Source: Proteromonas lacertae
Lineage: Eukaryota; Sar; Bigyra; Opalinata; Proteromonadidae
Direction: 5' to 3'
DNA length: 64,000 nucleotides
Assembly (NCBI GenBank): GCA_002245135.1
Contig: NGBS01000892.1
Coordinates: 1-64,000, forward strand
In this document: positions 31,376-44,241 of the stretch, piece by piece
Layout: each line of letters opens with the position of its first letter
Position numbering within the stretch: position 1 is the stretch's first letter
Program-made: the position numbers and the translations under genes
The notes under the pieces: generated by a model
Database searches by the model: none
The model's input: only the letters and a program-made list of their open reading frames with translations
What the model was told of the DNA's origin: nothing

Positions 31376-34300
31376 TCAAAATGTAAGTCTATCACAATCG
31401 TTTTTTATTGTTTTTACACACATTATACTATTAAATACCTTATTTTCATCTTTTATCTGTATTATTTGATGTACATTATTCACATTCTCATTCTTATCAT
31501 TCCATTCTGTCAACATCTTCACTATTCTATGTTCAACTCTAAATATAACAGAACTATAGGAATTAGAAACAATCTGTAAAGGCCAATGGTTAATAGTTGG
31601 AATAATAGCAATCTTATCATTTAAAATACTATTTATAACATTCCATACACTGTTATCAAATTTAATATCTACATCACTCAATAATATATAATCACTCTCT
31701 ATTTTATTATCATATATTATTGTCATTATTCTACTAAATGATAATGTCTCACTGATATATGAGTAACATTTAATTCCATTTATTTCTTTTGGCAGCTGAT
31801 ATAAAAAACTATATGCGATTGTGGATATATAGACTATATTTGACATTACCAAATGGTTTATATTGTGGTTGAAAACTTGTTGGAAAGATTGATTATTCAT
31901 ATTTAAATCTGTTACTACAACAACTAATGTTAAATTGTATGTTTGATTCACTTGTTCATCACTAGTAACATCAATCAGTTTGTCGATATAATCAAATACC
32001 TTTACTTCATCTATTAATAATATGAAAGTAATAAAATGATTAAAGATATTTATACTATTAAAATAGAGGTAGTTATATAATGGTATGAGCTTCTTTGAAG
32101 GTATAGTCAGAAGAATTTCCAACATTTTTTCTTTACTAAAGTATTGATCTTTTTTATCACTTAAATAATCATTATATACTCTATCAATAACAACTTCTGG
32201 TCTTTTCAGTAGTTTGAGAATCAAAAATGAGTTTATAAAATTGGTAGAGAATTCTAACAGCTTCTTATTGTTGTATATTCTTATATTTGAATCATCTGGT
32301 AAGTTATAAAATCTCTATATTATAAAAAATAGAAATGAGTAATATATATATATATATACATTTCTATTAAAATATCCAATCTTCTTTTCTATATCATTTC
32401 TATTGCTTGATAATAGTTCATGAATAAATCTATATCTCTTTTCTGATTCTATGATATTTCCACTGTTAAAATCATTAGTAGCTTTAAGTTTATTCACATT
32501 GACATTGCTGGGATATGAATATAACAACAAATCAATAATCACAACATCATTGGATATTAGATATTCTTCAATTCTGTTAGACTCTGGTGTAATCAACTTT
32601 CCCTATTAAAAGTAAATAATAGACTATATACAGTTAATGTGAGGAAAAATGTAATCCAATCTTCAATTACTGTTCTTCGATTATAAATTAGATATTTTCT
32701 CTCACTTATTATCTTGGTTATTGAGTTATAATAAGTTTGATTTGACAGTATTATTGCTTTATTAATAACATCATTCGTATTTTCACAAATTCTATTTACA
32801 TATTCAATAAATAAATATATATATATATACAAATCTGTTATATTCATAGTATGATAATATATAGATGAAATACTATTACTCAAATGATCACTTTTTAATG
32901 TAATCAAAGGTTTCTATTAAATATATAATACATATATTATATATATATATATATATATTTATATACATTATTAACTAAAGAATAAAGTGACAACTTTTCA
33001 TCATTTAGGTTGAATGATTCGATAATTATATTACTGTCATATATATATTTCATCAATATATCTTTCTCATTTGTATATTTCAAGTACTTTATTCTCTTCA
33101 TTAAATCTTTGTTAAACAGTTTGCTTATTCTTTTCTTAATCTCTATATTCCATTCATTTGATCTTCTAAGATATATTAAAAATATGTATATATACGATTC
33201 AATGAGATATATTTCTGAATTTCTAATTTTCACCATTATTTCCTTCAATATGTCAAAATATGATATGTCAATGTATTGTAATTCCGTCAAACACAAATAT
33301 TTGACTTTATTATCACTTATTGGTTCAATAGAAGAAGAAGAATATTCAGATTGATAATCAAGCCAAACTCCTTGATCTTCAAGCCTGACGATTTGAGTAT
33401 TCTTTGACCTATATACTTCACTATCATTTGTTTTATCAATTGATAAATAATAATCGATAGATGGTAAATTGAATGGTGTTTTAATAACACTTCCATAATA
33501 AGAAATCTGTATTTGACTTAATCTCAAATTAGCTAGTAAATAAATATTCCAATCTGTTATTATATCATTATAAAATAAAATATCAAATTGATATTTCTCT
33601 ATTCTATTGATATTATCTTCTAAATTATCAACTAACATATCATAAATCACATTTTCTATCTTATAATAATTATTACTATCATCATTATCATCACTACTAC
33701 AACCATAAATTGATAGAATTGTCACATTGAAATTGAGTGGTATAAGTGAAATAATAATCCCTTCTAATTGTCTTATATTGTTGTTGTAATTATTATCACA
33801 TATATTTGAAAAGATAAATCCAATCTGGATAGTTTTAGCAGGATTAAAATCAGTATAATTGTAATAATAATATTTATAAAGTTTTGATTTATTCCTAAAC
33901 AACTCTGTAAACTCTGATAATATTATTGAACTTCTTTCACTGCTCAAATAATATGGTAAATTAGAAATTTCTGGAAATTTACATTTTTCAGGGTTGATTG
34001 TAATATTTAACGATTTTGCTTTATTTATATTCTCTCTTATAGTATTAAAATATTTTTCTTTTTCTGATTCATTATTGATAAATGGAGGAAAGTAAATGTA
34101 TTCTTTTAAATAATCACAATTGTTATGTCGAATTTCAATTCTATTATACAGTAATTATTAAATATATATATATATAAATATACATTTTTTTTCTTATTTC
34201 TATATACTTATTTACATTATTCAACATTAATTCTATTCTATTGAAGATATATATATATATAATAAAATATAATACGATGAACTGAATGATAGTATTCTTG

Positions 34301-35175
34301 GATAGATTTTATCCTTATTTTTCTTATATTTAAAATATGTCAACACATTCTTAGAATTATTAAATTCATACTTTGATATGTAATAATCAACTATTGAAGC
34401 TATTATTTCTATATCATTTTCTATGGCTTTTCTTTCATCTAATACTTTCTTTATTATCTTCTCTAATTTCTTATTAATGTGTTTATTGTTAATGTATTTG
34501 TACTGATGTATTAATTCTATCAAACACAACCTATTTATGACTTTTTTATTTGATGATACACATTTCTCCAATATTGATATTGATTCTTTCCTATTTCCTT
34601 CTTTATATAATACTTTTGACAATTCTACTTTGCAATTGTAATTCTTTTTGTTGTTTAAATAACATGTAGAATTAAGAAAACTAATACATTCTTTATAATT
34701 AACCATATTCAGAACTTTACCATAATTCTTAACTGATTTCAAATCATATGGCGATAACTCGTAAAATAAATATGCTGCTGGGTGTAAAAAAGTAACATCT
34801 CCATGATTTTTATATCTACTGTTTGACAAAATTGTGGAATAACAATTCTTTAGATAATCTACATCTTTGTGAGACAATGTTTTGTTAACATTTTTAGCAT
34901 GAGCTTTAATCTTGGTAAATCTGTCTGAACTCAACTCAATCCTTGGAAATATTGGATTAGTAAAATTACACATAAAATATACGCAAGATATAATGCATTT
35001 ATCTATATGATTTTCACATTCTCTAAATAAATAATACAATTATTCAATACATTTCATTTGTCACTAAATCTTCCTCAACGAATTTTATAAGTTTATTTTC
35101 ATCGTCTTCTGCAAATACCATTCCATTGTAAATCAATATTGCAATAAATATTACATAAAACGTATTGTATTTCAT
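31376..35175 (-). CDS. Secretory-pathway OGT-like (GT41) domain fused to a DxD domain, 1,174 aa
   Basis: Eight exons joined over 28-53 nt introns give exactly 1,175 codons. A signal peptide (MKYNTFYVIFIAILIYNGMVFA) precedes an acidic start. Residues 40-290 are helical and may be TPR-like (KVLYKEGNRKESISILEKCV). Residues 350-760 match the O-GlcNAc transferase catalytic fold: KTIQIGFIFSN, DILFYNDIITDW, QIQISYYGSVIKTPFNLPSI, DYYLSIDKTND, and the SDHLSNSISSIY block equivalent to the ERVASR segment. The last 350 residues include ESDYILLSDVDIKFDNSVW, whose DVD resembles the DxD of GT-A glycosyltransferases. GT41 enzymes usually act in nucleus and cytosol, so the signal peptide is unusual. Catalytic residues of GT41 need an alignment to confirm. 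Two-step glycosylation of secreted targets is inferred. Confidence 0.7.
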
Positions 35176-35337
35176 GAAAAGTTCAAAAAATGAAATACTA
35201 AAATTCAAGCCTATGTTTGTTCAATTGTATAATGAAGAAAATCATATTTTGAAGGTATATTGTGTGCTAGAGTAATTATAATAAATATATAGAGACATAA
35301 CTTGATGATGACATAATTAAAACAATTAGTAATTATT

Positions 35338-35860
35338 TTATGTTGATAGTGTTTCTAAAATATCAAGTAGAGAATCTGTTAATTCCTTCAACCCATCATA
35401 ACTTATATAATTATCAGATAAATCAAGCTTTGAATAGTTTATCTGTTTAATTAATGTAATGTAAGAATCATTGATATTCATATCTATTTTACAACAAAAC
35501 AAATATTCTATACTTGAAAAATCGACATTCATATCTTGTTTTCTTTTTAACACAATAATCCAAATAGTATTCCAATTCTTCATTTGTCCATAAAGGATTG
35601 TTTATTTCTATAAATGGATATTCTTCTTTTTCTAATGATTTTGAAAATTATTATTAATCTTTACTATTATATTATTTTTTAATTATTATTCTAATTTATT
35701 GATCTATTTTATCTGCTAATATTACTTTTATCATCTATTGAAATATTACACTTTATCGCCATTCATTATATCAATATCATCAAATATCAAATATTAGTGA
35801 TTTTGATATTTCAATAGATTTAGTCGTTGCATTTTATAATTTTAGTTATACTCTCTATAC
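35338..35860 (-). pseudogene. Recent, internally deleted copy of the pseudokinase-LRR gene
   Basis: Bases 35371-35650 are nearly identical to 28252-28530 in the LRR part of the gene at 27.8-31.2 kb, including intronless stretches. A one-base insertion (ATCGACATTC against ATCACATTC) breaks the frame, and several small deletions follow. The segment 35765-35850 resembles the 5' exon/leader at 31095-31230 (for example AATAGATTTAGTCGTTGCATTTT against AATATATTTAGTCGTTACATTTTTT). The kinase part in between is gone. The copy is recent and dead. Confidence 0.8.
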
Positions 35861-36015
35861 ACTTTCGTTTCAGTTTAAATCATCCACAAACAAATAAAAA
35901 CAAATAAATATTATTCATGAAAGAAAGTGAGATAAATATTTATATATACATATATTTTCATTATCCTATACATATACATGTAAATGTAATTTTACAGAAT
36001 TGAATAAAGTATCAA

Positions 36016-37855
36016 TCAACTATTTTGAAGTGATATTTTATTCTTTTCTAATACACCAACATTACCATTATTATTGTTATAATTCTCTTCAGTTGTTGAA
36101 GAGGTAGTGGCAATAATCGTTGTAGTTGTTGGAGTAGTAATATTTACTGGATTTGGATTGATATTTCGATTTAATTTATTATTTACATGAGGAGGAGATA
36201 AAGAATAATCACATCGACTAGTTGATTCACTATATTGTCGATTTGTATAACTTCTTTTCGCCGTTTGATAATTCACTCCTAATTGTTCTGATTGATGCAT
36301 ATTATTTACGACTGAATTATTCATATCTTTTAATAATAATCCATTCATTTCTGAATGCAAAGAAGTCTTCTTTCCAGTAGTACATGGAGACATTATAGGA
36401 CTGGTTATTATTATATTATTATTATTATTATTATTTAAAAATGTATCATAATTAAATGTAATTGTGTTTAAAGTATTAGAATAAGGTCGACCAGATTGAA
36501 CTTTGTTTTCTGAACAAATTATGCCATTCAATCCAACCATAGTATTATTATTACTATTCTCTACTCGACTTGGAGTATCATACAACGCTCTACCAGAGAA
36601 TATATGTTGTTGTTGCTGCTGTTGTTGTTGATGTTGATATTGTTGTCTATCTAATAATATTCCTGAATCAGATAAGAATGAAGTTCCTGAAACATGTGAT
36701 GGATGTCGTGGATATTTTTCTACACTATAACTTTCACCAACCATTTTACATCTACTAACCATCTTATTGCAGAATGTATTGTTATTAATCAATCTTCGAC
36801 TTGGGAATATTACATATAAAAACTTTTCAATTACATTAATAAATGTGATTTTGTTCTTTGAATCATTGAACATATGATCATCTGAGGAACTTCTACATCT
36901 TGAATGTTTAAAAGCAGAATCACTTTCGTCATCTGTGTAACTGTTTGCATTCTTTTCTTTGTTTCTATATTCATATACTTCTTCTTCATCATCTTCATCT
37001 TCCATCTATATCATCATCATCATCAACATAATAATCAAATTGATAAGGATTAGGAAATGTTAAACAATAAATTCTTTAAATAATCATAACATGTTGGAAA
37101 TGGGAATTTATTGTTATTTTTATATTTGCCTTTTATTCTATCGATATTATTTAATCGATTGATTATTCTATTACAGATCTTCTTGTTGAAGAAATGTTTT
37201 TGAAATTCTTCTTGAATTTCATATAAAAACTTGAATATATCTGGACAAAGAACTAACAATAATTGGATCTTATTACCTACTATATAATGACCTTTTGATA
37301 AAGGATTAATTTGTGCAAATATTCTACTCAGTCTCGAAGCATCAAATAAAGTATCTAATCCTAATTGATGAAATAATATTCTAAATTCATCAAGTGTAGT
37401 TGATCTATACGGTATTGAATATATTCCTAATAATAAAATTAACAGGTATTGAGCTGGAGAGAATGAGATTATTGTCGAGTATTTGGAAAAAAGTATTCCA
37501 ATTTAAATTTTGTAAAACTATTAATATGTATAAAACTCAAGTAATTATATACTTTTAGTCTTTTCTAAAAACAGACGTAATTTATTACATACAGGTCCTA
37601 AAAACTTTATATGATAGAATAAATTAACTAAATGAAGGTCAGAACTAGAGAAAAATTAAATAAATTTGATACTCTGATAACAGCTTAAATTGTTTGTATA
37701 TTTTCTGTACATCATAATCCGCGACTAAAATAGAATACCTAGAGTATACGGTAAAGTATCTGAGCGATATTAACTGATAAACGATTTAAGCTAGGCTTAT
37801 CAGGAGAATAATTGACGTATGAGTACTTTCTACTTCTTTTACTCTATAGACATAA
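36016..37855 (-). pseudogene. Decayed, inverted paralogue of the EF-hand-like array
   Basis: Exon blocks match the four genes at 47-53.7 kb in order and in intron position: SLNRLSVNIAQILY, then a YDVQKIYKQFKLLS-like block, then LNWNTFFQ (against WDDFFQ), then a degenerate EF loop (INPLSKGHYIV), then IFKFLYEIQEEFQKHFF, RIINRL and FPFPTCYDYLKNLL, then FPNPYQFDYY (against EPHPYLYYYD), and a C-terminal Ser/Asn-rich tail with poly-Gln. One-base frame changes lie near 37480, 37070 and 37000, and no in-frame ATG precedes the first block. The tail frame (36016-37005) stays open for 329 codons, so decay is recent or some shifts are errors. It is on the opposite strand about 10 kb from the array. Confidence 0.65.
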
Positions 37856-38285
37856 TACTTTTAAACAATACATTTTTTGACATAGTTTTTATAAGAGTAT
37901 AAGGAGTGTATAACACGAACGATCTAACATAGATAAAAACAGTCAAAAGTTTGATAATGGTTTGATAAGTATTTTTGGTTTGAGTAAACTTTCGGGACAC
38001 CTAAAAATTAAATATGATATTTAAATTGATAAATTATGCTACCAAGATCATATATCATCATTTCTTTACTTTAAGTTTTATATTTAATGATTATTAGCTG
38101 ATATTTTATAAAAATTCAAAAAAAGCTTGAAAGAGAATCAAACACTATACTTAATTTTGTATATTTCTCATCTAATAAAGCTATTTTAAGAGTTTTAATA
38201 CATTAATTTTATTGTTACATATACTCATTACAATATTTATCTAGTTTTAGATTGTTTATTTTAAGTATTAGATCATATTGATAAT
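37856..38285. other. Intergenic stretch, no gene seen
   Basis: AT-rich DNA with no supported frame. It separates the minus-strand EF-family relic from the small plus-strand gene at 38286 and would hold that gene's promoter. Confidence 0.5.
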
Positions 38286-38921
38286 ATGGATGTGAATGGA
38301 GAAAATAATAGATCTAATCACCAGATGTATGATTATTATGATGAATTTAATGATTGCAATGGTAAAAAATATGTCAATGGAGAAGATATCTCTACTGTTG
38401 CAGATAAAATAAAATATAATACTAAATTACAAGATTCTCAGAATGAAATTGAAAGAAAACAAAAAATGATAGAAGAAGATAGAAATTATGAAAAGCATAA
38501 ATCAAAATTAGAGCATTTTCACATCGTATTTATTAACATGTTTATATAAACCCTAATAGAAAAACGAAGATCCAATGTACAATTTGCTAAAAGATAAGAG
38601 AATGAAATTTGAAGAATCAAAAGAATTGGTGAAGATGTATTTACAATCACTACTAGATGAATATCATTATAAACAAGTATTGCTAGTAATTATAATGTCT
38701 AGTATAAACATAAAGCGAAAGAATTACAGTTCAAAATCGAAAAGTATATTTTATTGGTTATTCGAATGTATATAGAAGTAAAACGTAATAAAAAGGTAAA
38801 AACAGAAAGGTTTCCAAAATCTAAATATGAATCAAGTAAATATGAGTATAATATATTTTTAATAGGTAGTAGTGATAGTGATAGTGACACGAATTCAAGT
38901 AGCTCTTCATCTAGTGGTTAG
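38286..38921 (+). CDS. Small hypothetical coiled-coil protein, multi-exon
   Basis: Not recognised. Exon 1 starts MDVNGENNRSNHQMYDYYDE and continues to a helical segment QNEIERKQKMIEEDRNYEKH. A 32-nt intron leads to NEDPMYNLLKDKRMKFEESK and ELVKMYLQSLLDEYHYKQ, and a 26-nt intron leads to a basic helix (YKHKAKELQFKIEKY). The tail is a Ser/Asp run (GSSDSDSDTNSSSSSSSG) that ends with TAG at 38919-38921. About 190 residues in all. The repeated charged helices suggest a coiled-coil adaptor; nothing in the sequence shows a location or partner. Confidence 0.5.
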
Positions 38922-39263
38922 TGTATAGATTTTGATTTACAAACTTAAGTAGATTAAATGTTAATTTTTCGTTAATATTGTAAATTTATATTTATAAGTA
39001 ATATTTCTTTGTTATGTCAAAAAGGTTGTACATCAAATTCTAAAAAAAGTGAATAACATTTTATCTACTAATAGATTGAATCTGTTTCCTACCTACCAAT
39101 ACAACGTTTTTTATGGATGTATTTGTATGTTTTCAACCAAAAATTGAATGATTTAAATAGAGTCGTTTCAAATGCTCGGCATGCTTGAATTGATTCTAAA
39201 ATCTTATTGGTTGAATTAATAACTGTCATTTGCTTTTAAAATCCAGTTATAAAGCAAAATCAG
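38922..39263. other. 5' flank of the transhydrogenase gene
   Basis: No gene is seen. The 342 bp contain the putative promoter of the transhydrogenase. A TCTTATTGGTTGAATTAATAAC stretch near 39200 includes an ATTGG (CCAAT-type) element; its use is not shown. Confidence 0.4.
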
Positions 39264-42200
39264 ATGGCTGATCCTAGTTGGACTGAAGTACCAAATGTTA
39301 TTAGCTCTGTCTTCTTCATTCTAGCTATCCTTTTGTTCAGTAAACAAACTAGTGCAAAGAAGGGTAACTTGTATAGCTTATTTTTTTAATTGTATGTAGT
39401 TATGGATGTTTAGGTATGTTGATATGTGTGATAGTAACGTGGGTTAGTGTACTGACTTCGGATATGCATGAATTACTAGGATATGATTATGGTTGGTATT
39501 GTGTTCCAATATTTGTTGTTGTTGGACTAGTAATCGGTGTGGTATATCCTAATAGCTTTATTCTTCAATAGGTTTTAGCTGTTATTGTAAAGATGGAAGG
39601 TATGCCACAAATGGTAGGTCTATTAAATGCCTTTGGTGGTCTTGCTGCTGGTATTGAAGGTGTAGCTGTCTTCTGTTCCGAAAATGCTGAATTTGCTTTA
39701 CTACCTATAGCTAAAGAAGGAGTAGCACCAGTCAGTAGAATACAATTCTGGTTCTTGATGGTATCAATCATCGTAGGTGTTGTAACATTCGTTGGATCTT
39801 TAATCGCCTGTGCTAAACTCAGTGGTTACTTCAAAAAGTCTATATTTGATAATCTTAGCAATGTAGTAAAAGCATCCATCACTGTATTATGTTTCATCAT
39901 CTTCATTGTGTTAATGATTTTAGCATACATCAGTGGTTATCACTTTGAAACAATGGCCAATGGTTTGCCAGCAGTAGTAAGAGGATATGCACACGGAATG
40001 AGAAACATTGGATGGGTATTTATCTTATTGTTAGTCATATTCTCAATATGTTATGGTTTTATCTTCGTTGTTCCAATTGGTGGAGCTGATATGCCTGTTG
40101 TTATCTCCGTATTGAACTCATTCAGTGGTTTATCAGGTTGTTGTGCTGGTTTTATGTGTAATAATGATTTATTAATTACTACAGGTGCATTAGTAGCAAG
40201 TAGTGGCATGATCTTATCCTATGTTATGTGTGTTGGTATGAATAGATCCTTAGTGAATGTATTAGCTGGTGGATTTGGTAGTTCATCTAAACCAGCTGCT
40301 AGTAGTAACAATGCTGATAATCAAGTAGAAGAAATCAATAAGAAAGAACCAGTAGAAACTAATGAAGATGAAATCTGCGAATTATTAAAGAATTCTAAAG
40401 AAGTAATGATTGTTCCAGGTTATGGTATGGCTCAAGCTCAAGCCCAAAGACCAGTTGCTGACTTAACTAAAGCTATGCAAGACTTAGGCATTAATGTGAG
40501 ATTTGGTATTCATCCAGTAGCAGGTAGATTACCAGGACATATGAATGTATTATTAGCTGAAGCCAATGTACCTTATGATATAGTCTTTGAAATGGAAGAG
40601 ATTAATAATGAGATGGATGAAGTAGATGTATGTTTTATCATTGGTGCAAATGATACAGTCAATCCACAAGCTGAAGAGAATCCAAACTGTTCTATTGCTG
40701 GTATGCCAATTATTAAAGCTTACAATTCAAAACATGTTGTTGTATTAAAGAGAGGTAAAGGACAAGGATATGCTGCTTTAGATAATACATTATTCACTAG
40801 AGACAATGCTAGAATGTTATATGGAAGTGCTGATAAAACAGTAGCATCATTAGCTGATAAAGTTAAAGCATTAGCTAGTAAAAATGGTAATGCATTTGGT
40901 GGAGCTGATGGTGAAAATCCATTAAGTCCAACAACTGCTGAAAAAGAAGAAAATATGAAGAAGAAGAAAGAATTCAAAATGCCTGATAAATTCTTCAAAA
41001 CCATTGGTATTCCAAGAGAACAAGGATTTAATAATGAGAATCGTGTAGCAATGACACCTGATGTTACTTTGAAGATGTTAACTATGGGATTTAGAGTAAT
41101 AGTTGAATCTGATGCTGGTGTTGGTTGCCATTTTAGCAATCAAGAATATATCGATAATCATGCTGAAATCATGGATAAACAAGCTTTATTTGAGAATGCT
41201 GATATCATTATTAAACATAATGAACCATCTACTGATGAAATAGCATTATTACAACCAAAACATGTATTGATCAGTTATGCTAGTCCTGATTCAAGAAAAG
41301 ACTTATTAGAAGCTGTTAAAAACACAGGTGCTAGTTGGATTGCTATGGATAAAGTCCCAAGAACAAGTGCTGCTCAAAAATTAGATTCATTAAGTTCCGC
41401 TGGTAAGATTGCAGGTTATAGATGTGTAGTTGAAGCATTATCTCATTATCAAGGATTCTTTAGTGCACAAATCACTGCTGCTGGTAAATATCCACCTGCT
41501 CAAGTATTGATTATTGGTGCTGGTGTTGCTGGATTAGAAGCAATTGGCGCTGCTAAAGCTTTAGGTGCTAAAGTATACTGTTTTGATAGTAGAGCTGAAT
41601 GTAAAGAACAAGTTGAATCAATGGGTGGTAATTTCTTAACAATTAATATTCAAGAATCTGGTGCTGGTGCTGGTGGCTATGCTAAAGTCATGTCTAAAGA
41701 ATATGTTGATGCTGAAATTGCTTTATTCAAAGAGAAAGCTAGAGTATGTGGTGTTGTAATATCAACAGCTGCTATTCCAGGAAGAAGAGCTCCAGTATTA
41801 ATACCAAAAGATACAGTTGATGTAATGCAAAGTGGTTCAGTTATTGTCGATTTAAGTGCAAGATCAGGAGGTACTTGTGAATTAACAAGAGCTGATGAAG
41901 TATATGTGACTGATAATGGTGTTACTATAATTGGTTATGTTAACTTCTCAGCAAGAATGAGTAGAATCTCCAGTGAGATGTATGCTAATAATATCTTCAG
42001 ATTATTAGAAGAAATGAGTTTGAAAGAAAAGAATGCAAGTGCTGAAACATTCAGAATTGATACTGAGAATAAGATTGTTAGAACTATGTTGGTTACTCAC
42101 AATAATGAAATAACTTATCCACCACCAAAGGAACTAACAGCTGCTCCACCTCCAGCTGCAGCAAAGAAAGACGATACAAGAGCAGCAACAGGTACTAAAG

Positions 42201-42592
42201 ATAATGATGCTAAGAAAGATGAAGGATTAAACCCAACTCAACAATTGATCTTTGAATTAGTGTTATTCATCATTGCAGCTGTATTATGTGTTGTTTTCTG
42301 CATTTGGTTCCCTAATGTTTTCAACAGACATTTATTAATCTTGGCATTATCCTGTATTGTAGGTTATAACAGTGTCTGGAGTGTTGCTCCATGCTTATAT
42401 ACTCCTTTGATGTCTTTAACTAATGCTATATCAGGTGTTGTTATTTTAGGAGGAATTACACTTATTTTAGATAGAACTAAGTTATTATCAGCATGGTTAG
42501 GATTGATTGCTGTATTTGTTGCTTCTATTAATATTGGTGGAGGTTTCTGTGTTACTCAAAGAATGTTGAATATGTTCCAATCAAAGAAATAA
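39264..42592 (+). CDS. PNT: Proton-translocating NAD(P)+ transhydrogenase, beta-alpha fusion, 1,089 aa
   Basis: The enzyme couples hydride transfer between NADH and NADP+ to proton movement across a membrane. Three exons (39264-39370, 39400-39541, 39572-42592) join over 29- and 30-nt introns to exactly 1,090 codons. The order is beta membrane helices (domain II) with GMPQMVGLLNAFGGLAAGIE, then NADP-binding domain III with VPGYGMAQAQAQ and RLPGHMNVLLAEANVPYD, then NAD-binding domain I (IGIPREQ, GAGVAGLEAIGAAKALGAK, RSGGTCELT) and the alpha membrane helices at the C-terminus. This is the reverse of the animal mitochondrial fusion and matches Entamoeba and Eimeria enzymes. No mitochondrial presequence precedes the first helix, so the compartment is uncertain. 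Expected residues are present. Confidence 0.92.
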
Positions 42593-42752
42593 ATTTAAAA
42601 TTTTATCCAATAATTTATTATATAGCTTAAATGTGTTTCATTTTATGAAAAATAAAATGCTGATTCAAATTTATTATTATTATTATTTCATTATTGTTAT
42701 AAAAATTATATTATGTGTTGTGTGTTATTTTTGGTTTTAAATAACAATAAAA

Positions 42753-44099
42753 TTACATACAATTCTTATTTATCCACTTATCTAAAACACTAAATCCATT
42801 ATTCTTCAAATCGAATTTCATATTCAATTCACTTAAACATGAAATTATTCTATTATATAGAAGAGAAATATCTGATTGAATGATTTTCTGTTTATTAGAA
42901 TTACACCATTTGAGAAATTTCAATAAAAACAACAGAAATATATGTGATTCTTCACTGTTTATTATCTGAAATATATCATCTACTTCATAGTCAAATATAG
43001 CTAAATACAGATTAAACATAATTATTGGATTAAAATTATTCATTATTTCTTCATTATATGTCTCATTAACTATAAATACAACAAATATAATCATTTATAT
43101 ACATTTTATATAAAATATCAAATCAATATATAAAACATCATACATTAGCTGATCATTATTAATATATTCGTAAAGAACTAGTTGTAAAAAAGACGTTTCA
43201 TCATCCAATGGAAATAAATTTACTACTTTTGCAAATAAACTATCACTAGAATCATTATTATCATCATTAACTGATGTAATTATTAGTAAAGTATAATAAT
43301 AAACAATATAATAATACAATTGCGATGATTTATCCACAAATAATGATAATTTCATTGTATTTATAATATCATTGACTGGTATATTTATTATATTACTATT
43401 TGTATTTGAATAATAATCAATTATTATTCTGTAATAACATTTTATTATTTTTGTTGAAATGTATTTGTAATTAGTATTACATATCTGCAAATTGTTTAAC
43501 ATTATACTCAATATTTCGGTGTATGTATTTGTATATTCAACATTCACTATGTATTCATCAGTTTTTATTAAATTATAAAAGACTCTTAATGAATTTAATG
43601 TGAATAATTGACTGATAGAAGTGTGTAAAAGTTTTATAAACAATTCATTCAGCTTGAATAGATAATATGAAAATATTTCATCAGATGGATTGTAATTAAT
43701 ACCTAATATAGGATGTTTACCTTCAAATCTACGTTCTTGACGAAGTTTCAGAAAGTAATAAGATGGTAAAAATGTGTAATTCTCTACATTAAACAGTAAA
43801 TCAATAAATGTTTTGAATTCATTCTCATTATCTTTTAATGTCAATAATATTACCAATATACACCATGTAGTCGATAATTGAATTACTTTAGAGGAATTAT
43901 ACAATTTCTTTATCTATATGAATTAAATTTATCATTATACTATTTCATCATAGCAATTTTTATTGTATGAAACAATATAGTGAATTGAATCTTTCTCAAA
44001 AGTTTTACTTGTGTAAGATTGGCACATATCATTACAAAAATACAAATAATCATTATCTGATAGTTCATTAAGAATTTTTAAAGTATTTTTATCATCCAT
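42753..44099 (-). CDS. Helical protein of unknown function, 428 aa
   Basis: Not recognised. Three exons (44099-43941, 43913-43103, 43069-42753) join over 27- and 33-nt introns to exactly 429 codons, which supports the ATG start MDDKNTLKILNEL. The protein is Leu, Ile, Tyr and Asn rich, predicted mostly helical, with stretches like CILVILLTLKDNENEF, LFKLNELFIKLLHTSISQLF and FLLFLLKFLKWC. The pattern of amphipathic helices is reminiscent of ARM/HEAT-like solenoids, but no family signature is visible. It is tail-to-tail with the transhydrogenase and head-to-head with the GNPTAB-like gene, 142 bp apart. Confidence 0.6.
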
Positions 44100-44241
44100 A
44101 ATGCTTTATAACAGAATATATTGAATATCAAACATGTTTGATTCTTTTTTCTTGAATTTTGAATTTCTCATCATTTAATGCAAATTTTTCTATAAAAATG
44201 TTAAAATCAATAATTTCATGTCTTAATCCATTGTTATATAC

